64,000 bases of DNA from Metarhizobium sp964253915 (GTDB taxonomy: Bacteria; Pseudomonadota; Alphaproteobacteria; Rhizobiales; Rhizobiaceae), in the NCBI RefSeq assembly GCF_964253915.1, contig NZ_CAXUSG020000002.1:558001-622000 (forward strand), read 5' to 3'. The position numbers and the translations under genes were made by a program. The notes beneath the pieces are model-generated. The model saw nothing but the letters and a program-made list of their open reading frames with translations, had not been told where the DNA came from and did no database searches. Shown in pieces: positions 8,265-16,826 of this stretch; the stretch's first letter is position 1; each line of letters starts with the position of its first letter.

Positions 8265-10084
8265 CGCGCTGCCCCGCTGCGCGGCTGGCCTTCGGCGCCG
8301 AATTCGACGACGCGGATGGTTTTCGGAGCCATCGCAACCTTCGGCGTGGCGGTCGCCACCAGGCGCTCGACCGGCACCTGCGGCGGCGGCAAGCCGTCAT
8401 GGCCGGAGCGCAACGTTGCCTTGATCTCTTCGGGCACGGAAACCTGCACGCGCACGCCGTCGCCCACCGGCGCGACGCCTCCGCGCTCCGCCCTGGCGCG
8501 CTTCGGGGTCAGCCCGTGCGCGGTTGTGAGGCCCTCGCCTGAGGTCTGGCCGAACATGGCTTCCAGCACGCGTTTGGTTTCCAGGCCGCGTCCGTCGAAA
8601 GCATCGAACGGCGCACCGTCGCGGAAGACGATGACGCGGGTTGCAAAGCCTAAAAATTCCTCGATTTCCGAGGACATGTAGACGACTGCCCTGCCCTCTT
8701 CGGCAAAGGCGCGCAGATGCTTGTAAAGCTCCGTCTTGGCGCCGACGTCGATGCCGCGCGCCGGATCGTTGAGCACGATGACGTCGGGGCGCATGGCGAA
8801 ACCGCGGCCGATCAGCACCTTCTGCTGGTTGCCGCCGGAGAGCGAAGTGATGCGGTCTTCCTTGGCGCCGAACTTGATCAGCAGGTTTTCCGCCTCGCGT
8901 TTAAAAATCGTCGTCAGCGTCGGCCGGTCGATGATGCCGAGGATGCCGGCGCGCTTCTTCTCGCGGTAGAGCGGCATCACCATGTTTTCGAAAATCGACA
9001 GCGAGGCGAAAATGCCTTCCCTCTTCCGGTCGCCGGAGACATAGGCGATTCGGCCCTTCACCGCCTCGCCGAGCGTGCGCACTGGCAGCCAGCCGTCGTT
9101 GCGGTCGGCCACCTGGACGAGGCCGCGGGCGGCGGGCGCAACACCGGCGAGCACGCGCACGAAGGCGTCCTGTCCCTGGCCATCGAGGCCGGCGACGCCG
9201 ACGATCTCGCCGCGGCGCAGGTCGAAATCGAAGCTGCGGGCATTTGGCCAGACGGCGAGGTTGCGTGCCTTCATGGCGCGCTCCGGCGTGCGTGGCTGCG
9301 GTGCGGTGTGCACCGCGTGGCTGGTGCCGCGGTCCTCGCCGGTCATCAACGCCAGAAGATTGCGTTCGGTGATCTCGGCCTTTTCCAGCACGCCGACGTC
9401 TCGCCCGTCGCGCAGCACGGTGGCGCGGTCGGATATGCGGATCAGTTCGGCGATGCGGTGGGTGACGATCAGCACGGTGGTGCCGCGGTTGCGCAGCGCC
9501 CGCATGCGGGCGAAAAGCCGTTCGGTGCTGTCGAAATCGAGTGCAGCCGAGCTTTCGTCGAGGATCAGGATTTTCGGTTCGGACAGCAGCGCCCGGGCGA
9601 TGGTGATCCACTGCTTGAGGCCGAGCGGCAGCGTGCCGACCAGAGCATGCGGATCGACGGGTTCGCCGGACAGTTCCTCCATCAGCTCGGCAGCGCGGGC
9701 GACCTTGCGCTCCTGCGACAGCGTCTTGGAAAACAGCCGGTCGGCGCCCATGAAGATGTTATCGACGACGGAGCTTTCATCGGCGACCAGCACTTCCTGG
9801 TAGACGGTGGAGATGCCGAGCGCCCGGCTTTCGGCCGGCGTCGATGGGGTTTCGCCGAGGATCGACACCGTGCCGCCATCGATGGGCAGGATGCCGGAAA
9901 CCACCTTGGCGAGCGTGCTCTTGCCGCAACCGTTGCCGCCGACGATGGCATGGATCTCGCCGGCGCGGGCGGAAAAGGAAACGCCGTCCAGCGCCCGGGT
10001 CGGCCCGAAATATTTCTTCACGCCACGCACGAGGATCGTCTCCCGGCTTGTCACGTGTTCGATATCTGGGGTGGACGACGCCAT
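8261..10084 (-). CDS. ABC sugar importer ATPase (two nucleotide-binding domains, divergent motifs)
   Basis: A 607-residue fused double ATPase of the RbsA/MglA type that powers the importer. The first Walker A is GGNGCGKST (residues 49-57). The first-domain signature is degenerate, around LPLGLKQW, with Walker B ILILDE. The second domain has LSGGNQQKV, but its Walker B reads VIVLNDPARGID, so the usual Asp-Glu pair is Asn-Asp. About 100 Pro/Ala-rich residues follow the second domain, while the family normally ends near residue 500. The start at 10084 was chosen because a GAAGGGA site precedes it. The longer reading frame to 10153 runs through a hairpin region without conserved sequence. Confidence 0.9.
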   Translation of the reverse strand: MASSTPDIEHVTSRETILVRGVKKYFGPTRALDGVSFSARAGEIHAIVGGNGCGKSTLAKVVSGILPIDGGTVSILGETPSTPAESRALGISTVYQEVLVADESSVVDNIFMGADRLFSKTLSQERKVARAAELMEELSGEPVDPHALVGTLPLGLKQWITIARALLSEPKILILDESSAALDFDSTERLFARMRALRNRGTTVLIVTHRIAELIRISDRATVLRDGRDVGVLEKAEITERNLLALMTGEDRGTSHAVHTAPQPRTPERAMKARNLAVWPNARSFDFDLRRGEIVGVAGLDGQGQDAFVRVLAGVAPAARGLVQVADRNDGWLPVRTLGEAVKGRIAYVSGDRKREGIFASLSIFENMVMPLYREKKRAGILGIIDRPTLTTIFKREAENLLIKFGAKEDRITSLSGGNQQKVLIGRGFAMRPDVIVLNDPARGIDVGAKTELYKHLRAFAEEGRAVVYMSSEIEEFLGFATRVIVFRDGAPFDAFDGRGLETKRVLEAMFGQTSGEGLTTAHGLTPKRARAERGGVAPVGDGVRVQVSVPEEIKATLRSGHDGLPPPQVPVERLVATATPKVAMAPKTIRVVEFGAEGQPRSGAAR

Positions 10085-10141
10085 AACGATCCCTTCGAGG
10101 CGGAGGCGAAAATGCGAGACGGTAAAAACAGCGGTGGTGGA

Positions 10142-10163
10142 AGGGGCCGGCAAGCCGGCCCCT
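10142..10163 (-). terminator. Intra-operon hairpin between binding-protein and ATPase genes
   Basis: A perfect ten-base inverted repeat, AGGGGCCGGC and GCCGGCCCCT, separated by AA, lies just after the binding-protein stop codon. There is no run of T after it on the minus strand, so it is more likely an mRNA-stabilising or partial attenuation hairpin than a full terminator. Such hairpins often raise binding-protein levels over the rest of an ABC operon. Confidence 0.6.
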
Positions 10164-10169
10164 CAGAGA

Positions 10170-11336
10170 TCAGGGCTTGTAGGCCTTCGGATCGGCCGGA
10201 CGCAGGAAGAAGTCGTCGAGGTAGGACGGGTCGTAACCCCAGCGCTTGGCGCCGACCTTCAGCCATTCGGCGGTATCGACGGAGCAATCCTCGTTCATGA
10301 CGGCCTTGAGATCGTCATGCGTCAGCTTGACGGGGTCGACGAGGATCGACTGGATCTTCGGGCCCTGCCCCTGCAGCGTGCGCATCATTACATGCCACAT
10401 CAGCTCGATATCATCGGCCGGCGGCCAGAGCTGATAGGAGTAATTGATGTAGTTGGGGTTCTTGCGCCAGTGGCACAGCGCGCCCAGTTCGCCGCCGATG
10501 GCGACCGGGATTTCACCGCGGCCGGCCTGCTGCACGGCGCGCAGCACGCCCATTTCAGCAGCCGACTGCACGACGATGCCGTCGAGCTTGCCTGGATTGG
10601 TGGCGAGCCACTTCTGCACTTCGCCCTGCGCCACCTGGTCGGTCCACATGCCGGCAACCGAGCCGACGATCTTGATATCAGGCGAGGACGCGAGGCCGGC
10701 GAGAACGCCGCGGTTCTGGCTGTCGGAGCCTGATGTGCCCGGAATGCCCTCGACCACCAGCACGTTGCCCTTGCCGCCGAGCTGGTCGACCATCGCCTTG
10801 CCGATCTCGTAGCCGCCGACCTGATAATTGACGGAGGAGTTCACGGCATATTCCGAGGTCAGGTAGCCGGTCATCGAGAAGACCGGAACGCCCTTGTCGG
10901 CAGCATATTTCACCGAAGCGTTCAGTGCCGTCGGGTTCGAGCAGCAGAGGATAATCGCATCGACGCCCTGGTCGACGAGCTGGCGGATCTGCTGGATCTG
11001 CGTCGCATCGTTGAGGTTCGACTGGGTGATGACAACGTCGGAGAGCAGGCCAAGCTGCTTCCACTCGGGAACGATGACGTTCTGCAGCTCGTCCATGGCG
11101 GCGGCGCGCCAGGTGTTGCCGGCGTAGGACGAGGCGTAGCCGATCTTCCACGGCGGCGGGTTCTTGGCCTTGAAATCCCGCCATTTGCTCGGACCGATCG
11201 GCTGCATCGGGTCGAGCATGTCCTTGTTGTAAAGGCGCTTTGCCACGTCGGGATTGATCTCGTCGATCCCCTCGGCATGCGCCCCGATCGCGGCGGCGAC
11301 GAGGAACGCCGCCGCACAGGCGAATTTCTTTAGCAT
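10170..11336 (-). CDS. Periplasmic sugar-type substrate-binding protein
   Basis: A 388-residue periplasmic binding protein of the ribose-binding (Peripla_BP_4) type. Residues 1-21 form a Sec signal peptide ending AHA, followed by the mature start EGIDEINP. The body contains the typical IGYASSYAGNTWRAAAMDEL and VDQGVDAIILCCSNP segments, and an HWRKNPNYINYSYQLWPPADD region that departs from ordinary ribose binders. The start at 11336 has a GGAGGAG site just upstream. It is the specificity component for the following ATPase and permeases. The ligand is not evident; a modified sugar or lactone would suit the hydrolases encoded just upstream. Confidence 0.92.
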   Translation of the reverse strand: MLKKFACAAAFLVAAAIGAHAEGIDEINPDVAKRLYNKDMLDPMQPIGPSKWRDFKAKNPPPWKIGYASSYAGNTWRAAAMDELQNVIVPEWKQLGLLSDVVITQSNLNDATQIQQIRQLVDQGVDAIILCCSNPTALNASVKYAADKGVPVFSMTGYLTSEYAVNSSVNYQVGGYEIGKAMVDQLGGKGNVLVVEGIPGTSGSDSQNRGVLAGLASSPDIKIVGSVAGMWTDQVAQGEVQKWLATNPGKLDGIVVQSAAEMGVLRAVQQAGRGEIPVAIGGELGALCHWRKNPNYINYSYQLWPPADDIELMWHVMMRTLQGQGPKIQSILVDPVKLTHDDLKAVMNEDCSVDTAEWLKVGAKRWGYDPSYLDDFFLRPADPKAYKP

Positions 11337-11378
11337 ATTCAACTCCTCCAGGTTGGTATGTCCAATTCTCACAGGCAA

Positions 11379-12314
11379 TCAGTCGTAAAAATCATGCGGC
11401 GCCTTGCGGAAACCGGCCCAGCTCACCGGATCGTGGCCGGTGACCACCATGGCGCCGGTGTCGGCCGCGATCTTGCGCAGCTTGGCGACGGAATCGGCCG
11501 CATCCGCCGACGAGACGACAAGCCCCGGCAGTGCCTTGTTCTCCCAGTGGTCAACCGTATAGGCGGCGTCGATTGTCAGAAGCACGGGGCCGGTCTTCGG
11601 CAGGGTGATCAGGAAGGACTGGTGGCCCGGCGAGTGGCCGGGGGTGAAGATCATGCGGATGGTGCCGTCGCCGAACAGGTCGTAGTGATCGGTGTAGCTG
11701 CCGCCCAGAAATTTCCAGTTGAGACCCGGCCGGTCGAAATCGGCGCGGATATAGGCGCCGGCGGAAAACCAGTGCGGCTTGAAGGCATAGTCGTATTCCG
11801 CCCGCTGCACGACATATTGCGCCTTGGGAAACCGCCCGATGGCGCCGGTATGATCGAGATGCAGGTGCGACTGCAGCACGTAACGCACGGTATGCGGCGC
11901 GACGTCGACCATCTTCAGCTGGTCGACGCAATTTTCCGAAACGCTCATGATCGGATCGTAGGCGGCGAGCACCGAACCCCAATGGGCGCGCTTGTCGATC
12001 GCCACTTCCACGGCGTTGCCGCCGTCGATCACCACATTGCCCTGCGGATGCTTGATCAGGAACCACGGAACCGGGATCTCGAAAGGCTCCTCGCCCTGGT
12101 TCATCTTGATGTATTTGGTCTTGGTGCGCAGCACGCCGGTCTGGAACATGTGCAGTTCGATGCCGGAGGATTTCCGGCGCTCGCGCGGCGCTTCCTTCGG
12201 CGCGGAGGAAAACACCGGCCGCGGCGCCAGCGACGAGCTTGCTCCCTTCGATGAGGCCGTGCGGCCGTCCACCTCGACGCGATGGCCCTTGTCGTCGAAT
12301 TCTATGATCTTCAT
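11379..12314 (-). CDS. Metallo-beta-lactamase-fold hydrolase, lactonase-like
   Basis: A 311-residue enzyme of the metallo-beta-lactamase superfamily. The zinc-binding motif HLHLDHTG lies at residues 150-157, with later ligands in FTPGHSPGHQ and the terminal TGHDP. The overall pattern resembles N-acyl homoserine lactonases (AiiA/AttM type), which open lactone rings, but the natural substrate may be any lactone or ester. The first 45 residues are low-complexity and precede the usual domain start. The ATG at 12314 was chosen with GAGGTTGCC upstream. It sits 42 bases before the binding-protein gene, so it probably processes the transported compound. A second, shorter homologous fold is encoded at 33828-34559. 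Confidence 0.85.
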   Translation of the reverse strand: MKIIEFDDKGHRVEVDGRTASSKGASSSLAPRPVFSSAPKEAPRERRKSSGIELHMFQTGVLRTKTKYIKMNQGEEPFEIPVPWFLIKHPQGNVVIDGGNAVEVAIDKRAHWGSVLAAYDPIMSVSENCVDQLKMVDVAPHTVRYVLQSHLHLDHTGAIGRFPKAQYVVQRAEYDYAFKPHWFSAGAYIRADFDRPGLNWKFLGGSYTDHYDLFGDGTIRMIFTPGHSPGHQSFLITLPKTGPVLLTIDAAYTVDHWENKALPGLVVSSADAADSVAKLRKIAADTGAMVVTGHDPVSWAGFRKAPHDFYD

Positions 12315-12345
12315 CGCGGCAACCTCAGTTTTCCCGGGCCATGGT

Positions 12346-13194
12346 TCAGGTTCTCGTCTCGACGATGCGCAGCGCTTCCTTGAGGTAGACGGCAAACAGC
12401 GGGTAGTTTTCCGACATCGGGAAGTGGCCGATGTCCTCCATCTCGATGTAGATACCGCCGGGGATCTGCCGGGCGGTGTTTTCCGTCGCCTCCGGCGGCG
12501 TCAGGTAGTCGTAGGTGCCGGTCATCATGATCACCGGGCACTTGCGGGTGTCGATGTTGCCGAGCTTGCCGCGCAGGTCGTGGTCGATGGAATAGAAGAA
12601 CAGGTCGCCCTTGAAGACTTCCGACCCTTGCGTGTAGTAATGCCAGGTCAGCCAGCGATCCATGTCGGGGCTCTGCGGCGCCATCAGGTCCCAGACGCCG
12701 CTGGCGCAGACCTGTGCGGCGTTGGCATGCGGGTGCCGCCACCAGTCGAGAAAGAAGCCCGGCGCATGCTCGGCCGCTTCCACGGGAATGACGGCGCGAA
12801 ACCGGTCCGGATGGTGCAACGCCAGCTGCAGCGCGACGTTGCCGCCAAAACTCGAGCCCATGAAGATCGGGTTGTCGAGTTCCAGCGCATCGCAGAGCGC
12901 GACGATGAAATTCATGTAGTGGCTGGCGGTCAGCCGGTATTCTTCCTTCCACCATTCCTTGTTGAGCGGCGGATCGGATTTTCCGTGGCGCGCCAGGTCA
13001 TAGGCGATCACGTCGTAATGCTTGGTGATTTCCTCGTCTTCCAGAAGGCCGCGCCACTGATGATTGTGGCAGCCGGCGGTATGCTGGCAGACGAGCGGGA
13101 TTCCCTGGCCGTTCCTGAGGTAGAAGACCTTGTATTCGTAACCGTCGACATCAATGGTGACGTATCGGCCGATGACGGGTGAGTGTTTTGCCAT
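12346..13194 (-). CDS. Alpha/beta-fold hydrolase
   Basis: A 282-residue cytoplasmic alpha/beta hydrolase. The nucleophile elbow is GSSFGG at residues 113-118 (Ser115 predicted catalytic). The acid is likely in GTYDYLTPP and the base in the GHFP segment near the C-terminus. The oxyanion region is CQHTAGCHNHQWRG. Such enzymes cleave esters, amides or C-C bonds. It is 31 bases upstream of the lactonase-like gene in the same operon, so two successive hydrolytic steps on one substrate are plausible. The substrate cannot be stated from sequence. Confidence 0.88.
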   Translation of the reverse strand: MAKHSPVIGRYVTIDVDGYEYKVFYLRNGQGIPLVCQHTAGCHNHQWRGLLEDEEITKHYDVIAYDLARHGKSDPPLNKEWWKEEYRLTASHYMNFIVALCDALELDNPIFMGSSFGGNVALQLALHHPDRFRAVIPVEAAEHAPGFFLDWWRHPHANAAQVCASGVWDLMAPQSPDMDRWLTWHYYTQGSEVFKGDLFFYSIDHDLRGKLGNIDTRKCPVIMMTGTYDYLTPPEATENTARQIPGGIYIEMEDIGHFPMSENYPLFAVYLKEALRIVETRT

Positions 13195-13231
13195 TCCGGT
13201 ATTCCTAGTGAACGGATAGGGTTGGCGGGTG

Positions 13232-13621
13232 TCAGACGGGGACGCCGACCTTGCGCAGCAGTTCGAACTGCACGGTGAAATTCCGAAGGTTCTGCATCAT
13301 CACGAGGATGTTGCCCTCGATCTTCAGGTCGCGCCGGAAGCTGGCCGCCCATATGCCGTGATACATCGGGTCCGGGATAGGTTTGGCGAATTCCCGCCAC
13401 GTGGCAGGGCTCGCTCGCAGCGCGAAATCATAGGCATCCAGCGGCTGCGGATCGGTGTTGACCCTGTAGACCTTGCCGTCGACCATTTCCACGATGACCT
13501 TCTGGGTGCCCATGTCCCACATGAAGGTGCAGGTATAGTATCGCGCCATTGCGCCGATGGTCTGGTCTCGGTCCGATGTCTCACCGAAGCGGATAGCCCA
13601 GTCCCGCACACCCATTACCAT
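13232..13621 (-). CDS. SCP2-like small protein, first gene of the operon
   Basis: A 129-residue soluble protein whose pattern (VIVEMVDGKVYRV, then a PATWREFAKPIPDP loop and a C-terminal KIEGNILVMMQNL helix) resembles the sterol carrier protein 2 fold, which binds hydrophobic or acyl ligands. The ATG at 13621 has GGGAG seven bases upstream; an internal ATG two codons later is also possible. It is the first gene downstream of the palindrome at 13695-13714 and is followed within 37 bases by the alpha/beta hydrolase. The SCP2 assignment is from pattern only and is moderately sure. Confidence 0.7.
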   Translation of the reverse strand: MVMGVRDWAIRFGETSDRDQTIGAMARYYTCTFMWDMGTQKVIVEMVDGKVYRVNTDPQPLDAYDFALRASPATWREFAKPIPDPMYHGIWAASFRRDLKIEGNILVMMQNLRNFTVQFELLRKVGVPV

Positions 13622-13694
13622 GCGTCGCTCCCATAAGCTGACGGCGCGTGATCCCCGCCCTTCGGCGATCGATCATCGCTCTTCTAACCGTCTT

Positions 13695-13714
13695 GTGTTC
13701 AACATATCGAACAC
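13695..13714. promoter_or_regulatory. Palindrome in IclR/operon divergent promoter, probable operator
   Basis: GTGTTC and GAACAC are separated by eight bases in the 177-base gap between the minus-strand operon and the divergent IclR gene. Its symmetry and position fit the binding site of the adjacent IclR protein. The half-sites are exact complements. Confidence 0.6.
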
Positions 13715-13798
13715 TTTTCACTGGACTGGAAGCTAATCTTCGGGCTAAACGTCTGTCAAGAGAAAAACAGCCGCCCAAAAATCCATTCGGAATGCTTC

Positions 13799-14650
13799 AT
13801 GGACCAGTCGGACAGCAAGGCGAAATACGTACCCGCGTTGGAGAGAGGGACCCGCATCCTGGACCTGGTCGCCCGGTCCCGAAGTCCCTTAAGCCTTTCG
13901 GATATGGCGCGGGAATTGAACCTCGCACGTAGCAGCGTCCACACGCTGTGCCATACGCTGGTCAACCTCGAACTGCTGATCCGCCGCAACGACCAGACGT
14001 TCCAGATGGGACCGCATGTCATGCGCTGGTCGAACGCATTCACCACGCAATCGGACGTTGCGGCCGAGTTCGCTGCGATGTGGGACCAGGAGACGGAGTT
14101 GCCCGGCGCCACCATTACGCTGTCGGTGCTCGAAGGGCCGGAAGTGGTCTACATCGCGGCCAGAAATTCCGACGTCAGCCATTCGTTGATCGAATTCCGC
14201 GCCGGCATGCGCCTGCCGGCGGCGTTTACGGCAACCGGCAAAGCGTTTCTCAGTCATATGAACGAATTCGAAGTGAGAAAACTTTTCTCGGATGGGTTGC
14301 CGCCCGGCCGCACGCCGAAAAGCGTGCAGGATATCGAGGTGCTGCTCGGCGAACTGCAGGAGGTTCGCAAGAACGGCTATAGTTGCGACGACCAGCAGGT
14401 TGCAGAAGGTATCGTCTGCTTCGGGGCATCGGTGCTGGATTCGCGCAACCGGCCGATTGCCGGCGTTGCCGTCAGCCTGCCGACCGAGGCTCTGGCCAGC
14501 GGCGACCGTGGGCGGGTGATTTCCAACGTCCAGCGCATCGCCACACGCCTCTCGCATCGCATGGGAGCCGATCTGAGCCGGATGAGCGGCCTGCTCCACT
14601 CGGCCAATCAGCGCAGCGGGCAAACGGCCAAAAATGAGACAATCGGGTAA
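13799..14650 (+). CDS. IclR-family transcriptional regulator
   Basis: A 283-residue regulator with an N-terminal winged helix-turn-helix (about residues 12-75, including SLSDMARELNLARSSVHTLCHTL) and a C-terminal IclR effector domain with the AGMRLPAAFTATGKAFLSH signature. IclR proteins repress or activate catabolic operons in response to a small ligand. It is divergent from the twelve-gene minus-strand operon and shares its promoter gap, so it is the best candidate regulator of the importer/opsin operon. It resembles the IclR protein at 15687-16481, suggesting an old duplication. Confidence 0.92.
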   Translation: MDQSDSKAKYVPALERGTRILDLVARSRSPLSLSDMARELNLARSSVHTLCHTLVNLELLIRRNDQTFQMGPHVMRWSNAFTTQSDVAAEFAAMWDQETELPGATITLSVLEGPEVVYIAARNSDVSHSLIEFRAGMRLPAAFTATGKAFLSHMNEFEVRKLFSDGLPPGRTPKSVQDIEVLLGELQEVRKNGYSCDDQQVAEGIVCFGASVLDSRNRPIAGVAVSLPTEALASGDRGRVISNVQRIATRLSHRMGADLSRMSGLLHSANQRSGQTAKNETIG

Positions 14651-14794
14651 GAGACAAGTGGCTGCCCATATGGTGCAGCACTGCATTTAGTGCCATGATA
14701 CGGCCAGTGGGATCGTTCTCATCGGGGTCGGGCATGCGGAAGAGGAGCCGCCGGTCCGGCAGGGCAATGACGGAAAACGTGGGGAGGTACTGTC

Positions 14795-15664
14795 GTGCTG
14801 GACTTCAATGGGAGGCAAGTCGGTTCGATGCCGGGGGAACGGTCGTCGGCACCAAGCAGCCAGATGATCGAAACCGCGGCAGGACTGTTGGAGGTCGTGT
14901 CTTTCGGGCGGGAGAACGGCGCGCCGCTGGTTCTCGTCAGCCATGGCATGGGAAGTTGGGAATCGCTCCTGGAGATTGGCCAGCATGTGCTCGCGAACGA
15001 TCCCGGACGAAAGATCATCGCCTGGTCGCGCCCGGGGCGCGGCAGGAGCCCGGCGGCCGGCAACATCGAGAACATCGATCCGTTGATCCATGAGGCAGGG
15101 ATCGTCCTGCCGGCATTGTTGTCGGCGCTCGGCATAACCACGGCCGATTTTCTCGGGCATAGCGACGGTGCGACCGTGGCGCTGATTTTCGCCGCCCTGT
15201 TTCCCGAACGCGCCGGTCGCATTGCCGCGATTGCGCCTTACGCTTTTGCCGACACCCATTTCGACGCCGCCACGGCGGAGTTGCCGGCCACCGAGCGTGA
15301 AAGCGGCCTCAGCGATCGGCTGGGCGCGCATCACGACAATCCGCAGGCACTATATCTCGCCTGGACCGATCATCGCCGCACGCATGCCATGCAGCGTTGG
15401 TCGGCGCTCGATCTCTTCGAAGGCGTTGCCGCGCCACTGTTGCTGATCCAGGGCATGGATGACGAATTTGCCAGCCCCATGCAGTTGAGCGCCATCGCGG
15501 GCGTCGTTTCCGGCCCGGTGAAATGGGTCATGTTGCATGGCGAGGGGCACTTTCCCCAGCATGACAATCCTGAACAGATCTTTCGGCTGGTGGAAGCCCA
15601 TATCGATCCGGTCCAATCGGCGGCACCGCGACATGCCACCCACCGCACGGCTGCGGTCGCCTGA
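14795..15664 (+). CDS. Alpha/beta-fold hydrolase
   Basis: A 289-residue hydrolase with the nucleophile elbow GHSDG (Ser123 predicted catalytic), an HGMG oxyanion region near residue 50, an acid in QGMDDEFAS and a base in GEGHFPQHD. The GTG start at 14795 has GGGAGG eight bases upstream. It lies 144 bases after the IclR gene on the same strand and converges on the second IclR gene with only 22 bases between stops. The spacing from the first IclR gene leaves room for its own promoter. No substrate is evident. Confidence 0.87.
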   Translation: MLDFNGRQVGSMPGERSSAPSSQMIETAAGLLEVVSFGRENGAPLVLVSHGMGSWESLLEIGQHVLANDPGRKIIAWSRPGRGRSPAAGNIENIDPLIHEAGIVLPALLSALGITTADFLGHSDGATVALIFAALFPERAGRIAAIAPYAFADTHFDAATAELPATERESGLSDRLGAHHDNPQALYLAWTDHRRTHAMQRWSALDLFEGVAAPLLLIQGMDDEFASPMQLSAIAGVVSGPVKWVMLHGEGHFPQHDNPEQIFRLVEAHIDPVQSAAPRHATHRTAAVA

Positions 15665-15686
15665 TCTGCGAGAGGCAGCTCGCGGC

Positions 15687-16481
15687 TCAGCCGCGACGGC
15701 TGTCCAGATCGGCACCCATGCGCCGGGACAGGCTTTGCGTGATGTCGAGCAGCACCTGCGCCAACTCTTCACGGACCTTGCCGCTGAACAGTTCGGCCGG
15801 CACGCTGATCATGACCGCCGCCAGCGGCCGGTTCAGGGAATTGAGCACCGCCGCGCCCAGGTTGGTAATCCCGGCCTGACACTGCTCTTCCTCGATCGCA
15901 TAATCATGTTTGCGAACGTCCGCGAGCCTCGCGAGAAGTTCGTTCAGATTGCCGGCGGACCGTTCCGTAAGAGGCTTGGGATAACCATCGGCGAACAGCC
16001 TTCGGACTTCGTAGTCGGATGCATGCGCCAGCACGGCCTGGCCGGCAGCAACGAAGGGTGCGGGAAGACGCAGCCCCGGCCGGACCGGAAATCGATGACC
16101 ACCCGCCGACTGGCGCGCCGCGATGAAAACGACCTCGCCCTTTTCCGGAATTCCGAGCGAAACGACGGCCTCGTGCGGTATGTCGCGCTGATCCCAAAGG
16201 GCCGCAAACTCCGCCGCGACGTCCGTCTGGCGGTCAAAGGCATTCGACCATCTCAAGAGATGCGGACCGAGAAGATAGGTCTGGTCCGGGCGGCGGATCA
16301 GAAGCCCCAGTTGGACGAGCGTCGAGCACAGGTTGTGGACCGTGCTTTTTGGCAAGGCGGTTTCGCGTGCCAGTTCCGATACGGTCAGGTAGCGCTTTGC
16401 CGTGGCGATGATGTCGAGAATGCCAGCCGCCCGTTCGACCGCCGGGACGAGTTTCTGCTGGTTCTGTTCCTGCTCCATCAC
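15687..16481 (-). CDS. IclR-family transcriptional regulator
   Basis: A 264-residue IclR protein with an N-terminal winged helix (LTVSELARETALPKSTVHNLCSTL, about residues 27-50) and a C-terminal effector-binding domain with RPGLRLPAPFVAAGQAVLAH. It converges with the alpha/beta hydrolase gene. An inverted repeat of TTTGAC and GTCAAA (16528-16556) lies 47 bases upstream of its start and could be its own operator. It may control the neighbouring hydrolase or a distant target; the window does not decide. Confidence 0.9.
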   Translation of the reverse strand: MMEQEQNQQKLVPAVERAAGILDIIATAKRYLTVSELARETALPKSTVHNLCSTLVQLGLLIRRPDQTYLLGPHLLRWSNAFDRQTDVAAEFAALWDQRDIPHEAVVSLGIPEKGEVVFIAARQSAGGHRFPVRPGLRLPAPFVAAGQAVLAHASDYEVRRLFADGYPKPLTERSAGNLNELLARLADVRKHDYAIEEEQCQAGITNLGAAVLNSLNRPLAAVMISVPAELFSGKVREELAQVLLDITQSLSRRMGADLDSRRG

Positions 16482-16826
16482 TCCGCCATTCCCACACTGT
16501 GATCCGCATGTTTAAGCAGCGGCCTACTTTGACCTGACGTGTTAGCAAACGTCAAAATACGCGTCTGCCCAGTCCGTTCCCGAAATGGGAAAAAATTCGT
16601 ACCGGACACGCAAAAAGGCACCGGATCGCTCTCCTGATCACGATTCGGGCCTGTGCTGCGAAGAAATTTGCATGAAATCTTCATGAAAGCTGGGCATTAC
16701 ATCGAAGCTCAGTGGCTGGCAAGCGCTCGCGGCAGCCGGCCGTTTCCCAATCGACACTGCTTGTCCGGCAAGAACAATCGAACTCCCATGACCGGATCAC
16801 CGATCCGGACCGCTGGCGCGGGATCG
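16482..16826. other. 345-base intergenic region with one inverted repeat
   Basis: This holds the promoter region of the minus-strand IclR gene and the region downstream of the minus-strand LacI gene. The only clear structure is TTTGAC (16528-16533) and GTCAAA (16551-16556), separated by 17 bases. No convincing coding sequence, RNA gene or T-run terminator was seen. Confidence 0.5.

Noticed and set aside
7203..10300. Plus-strand frames of about 490-530 codons opposite the ABC importer
   Set aside because: The minus strand carries Walker, signature and permease motifs. The plus frames are Arg/His/Asp-rich shadows.
11379..12314. Naming the MBL-fold protein an N-acyl homoserine lactonase
   Set aside because: The HxHxDH motif is shared by many families, and the operon context suggests a catabolic lactone. 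No specific AHL evidence is present.
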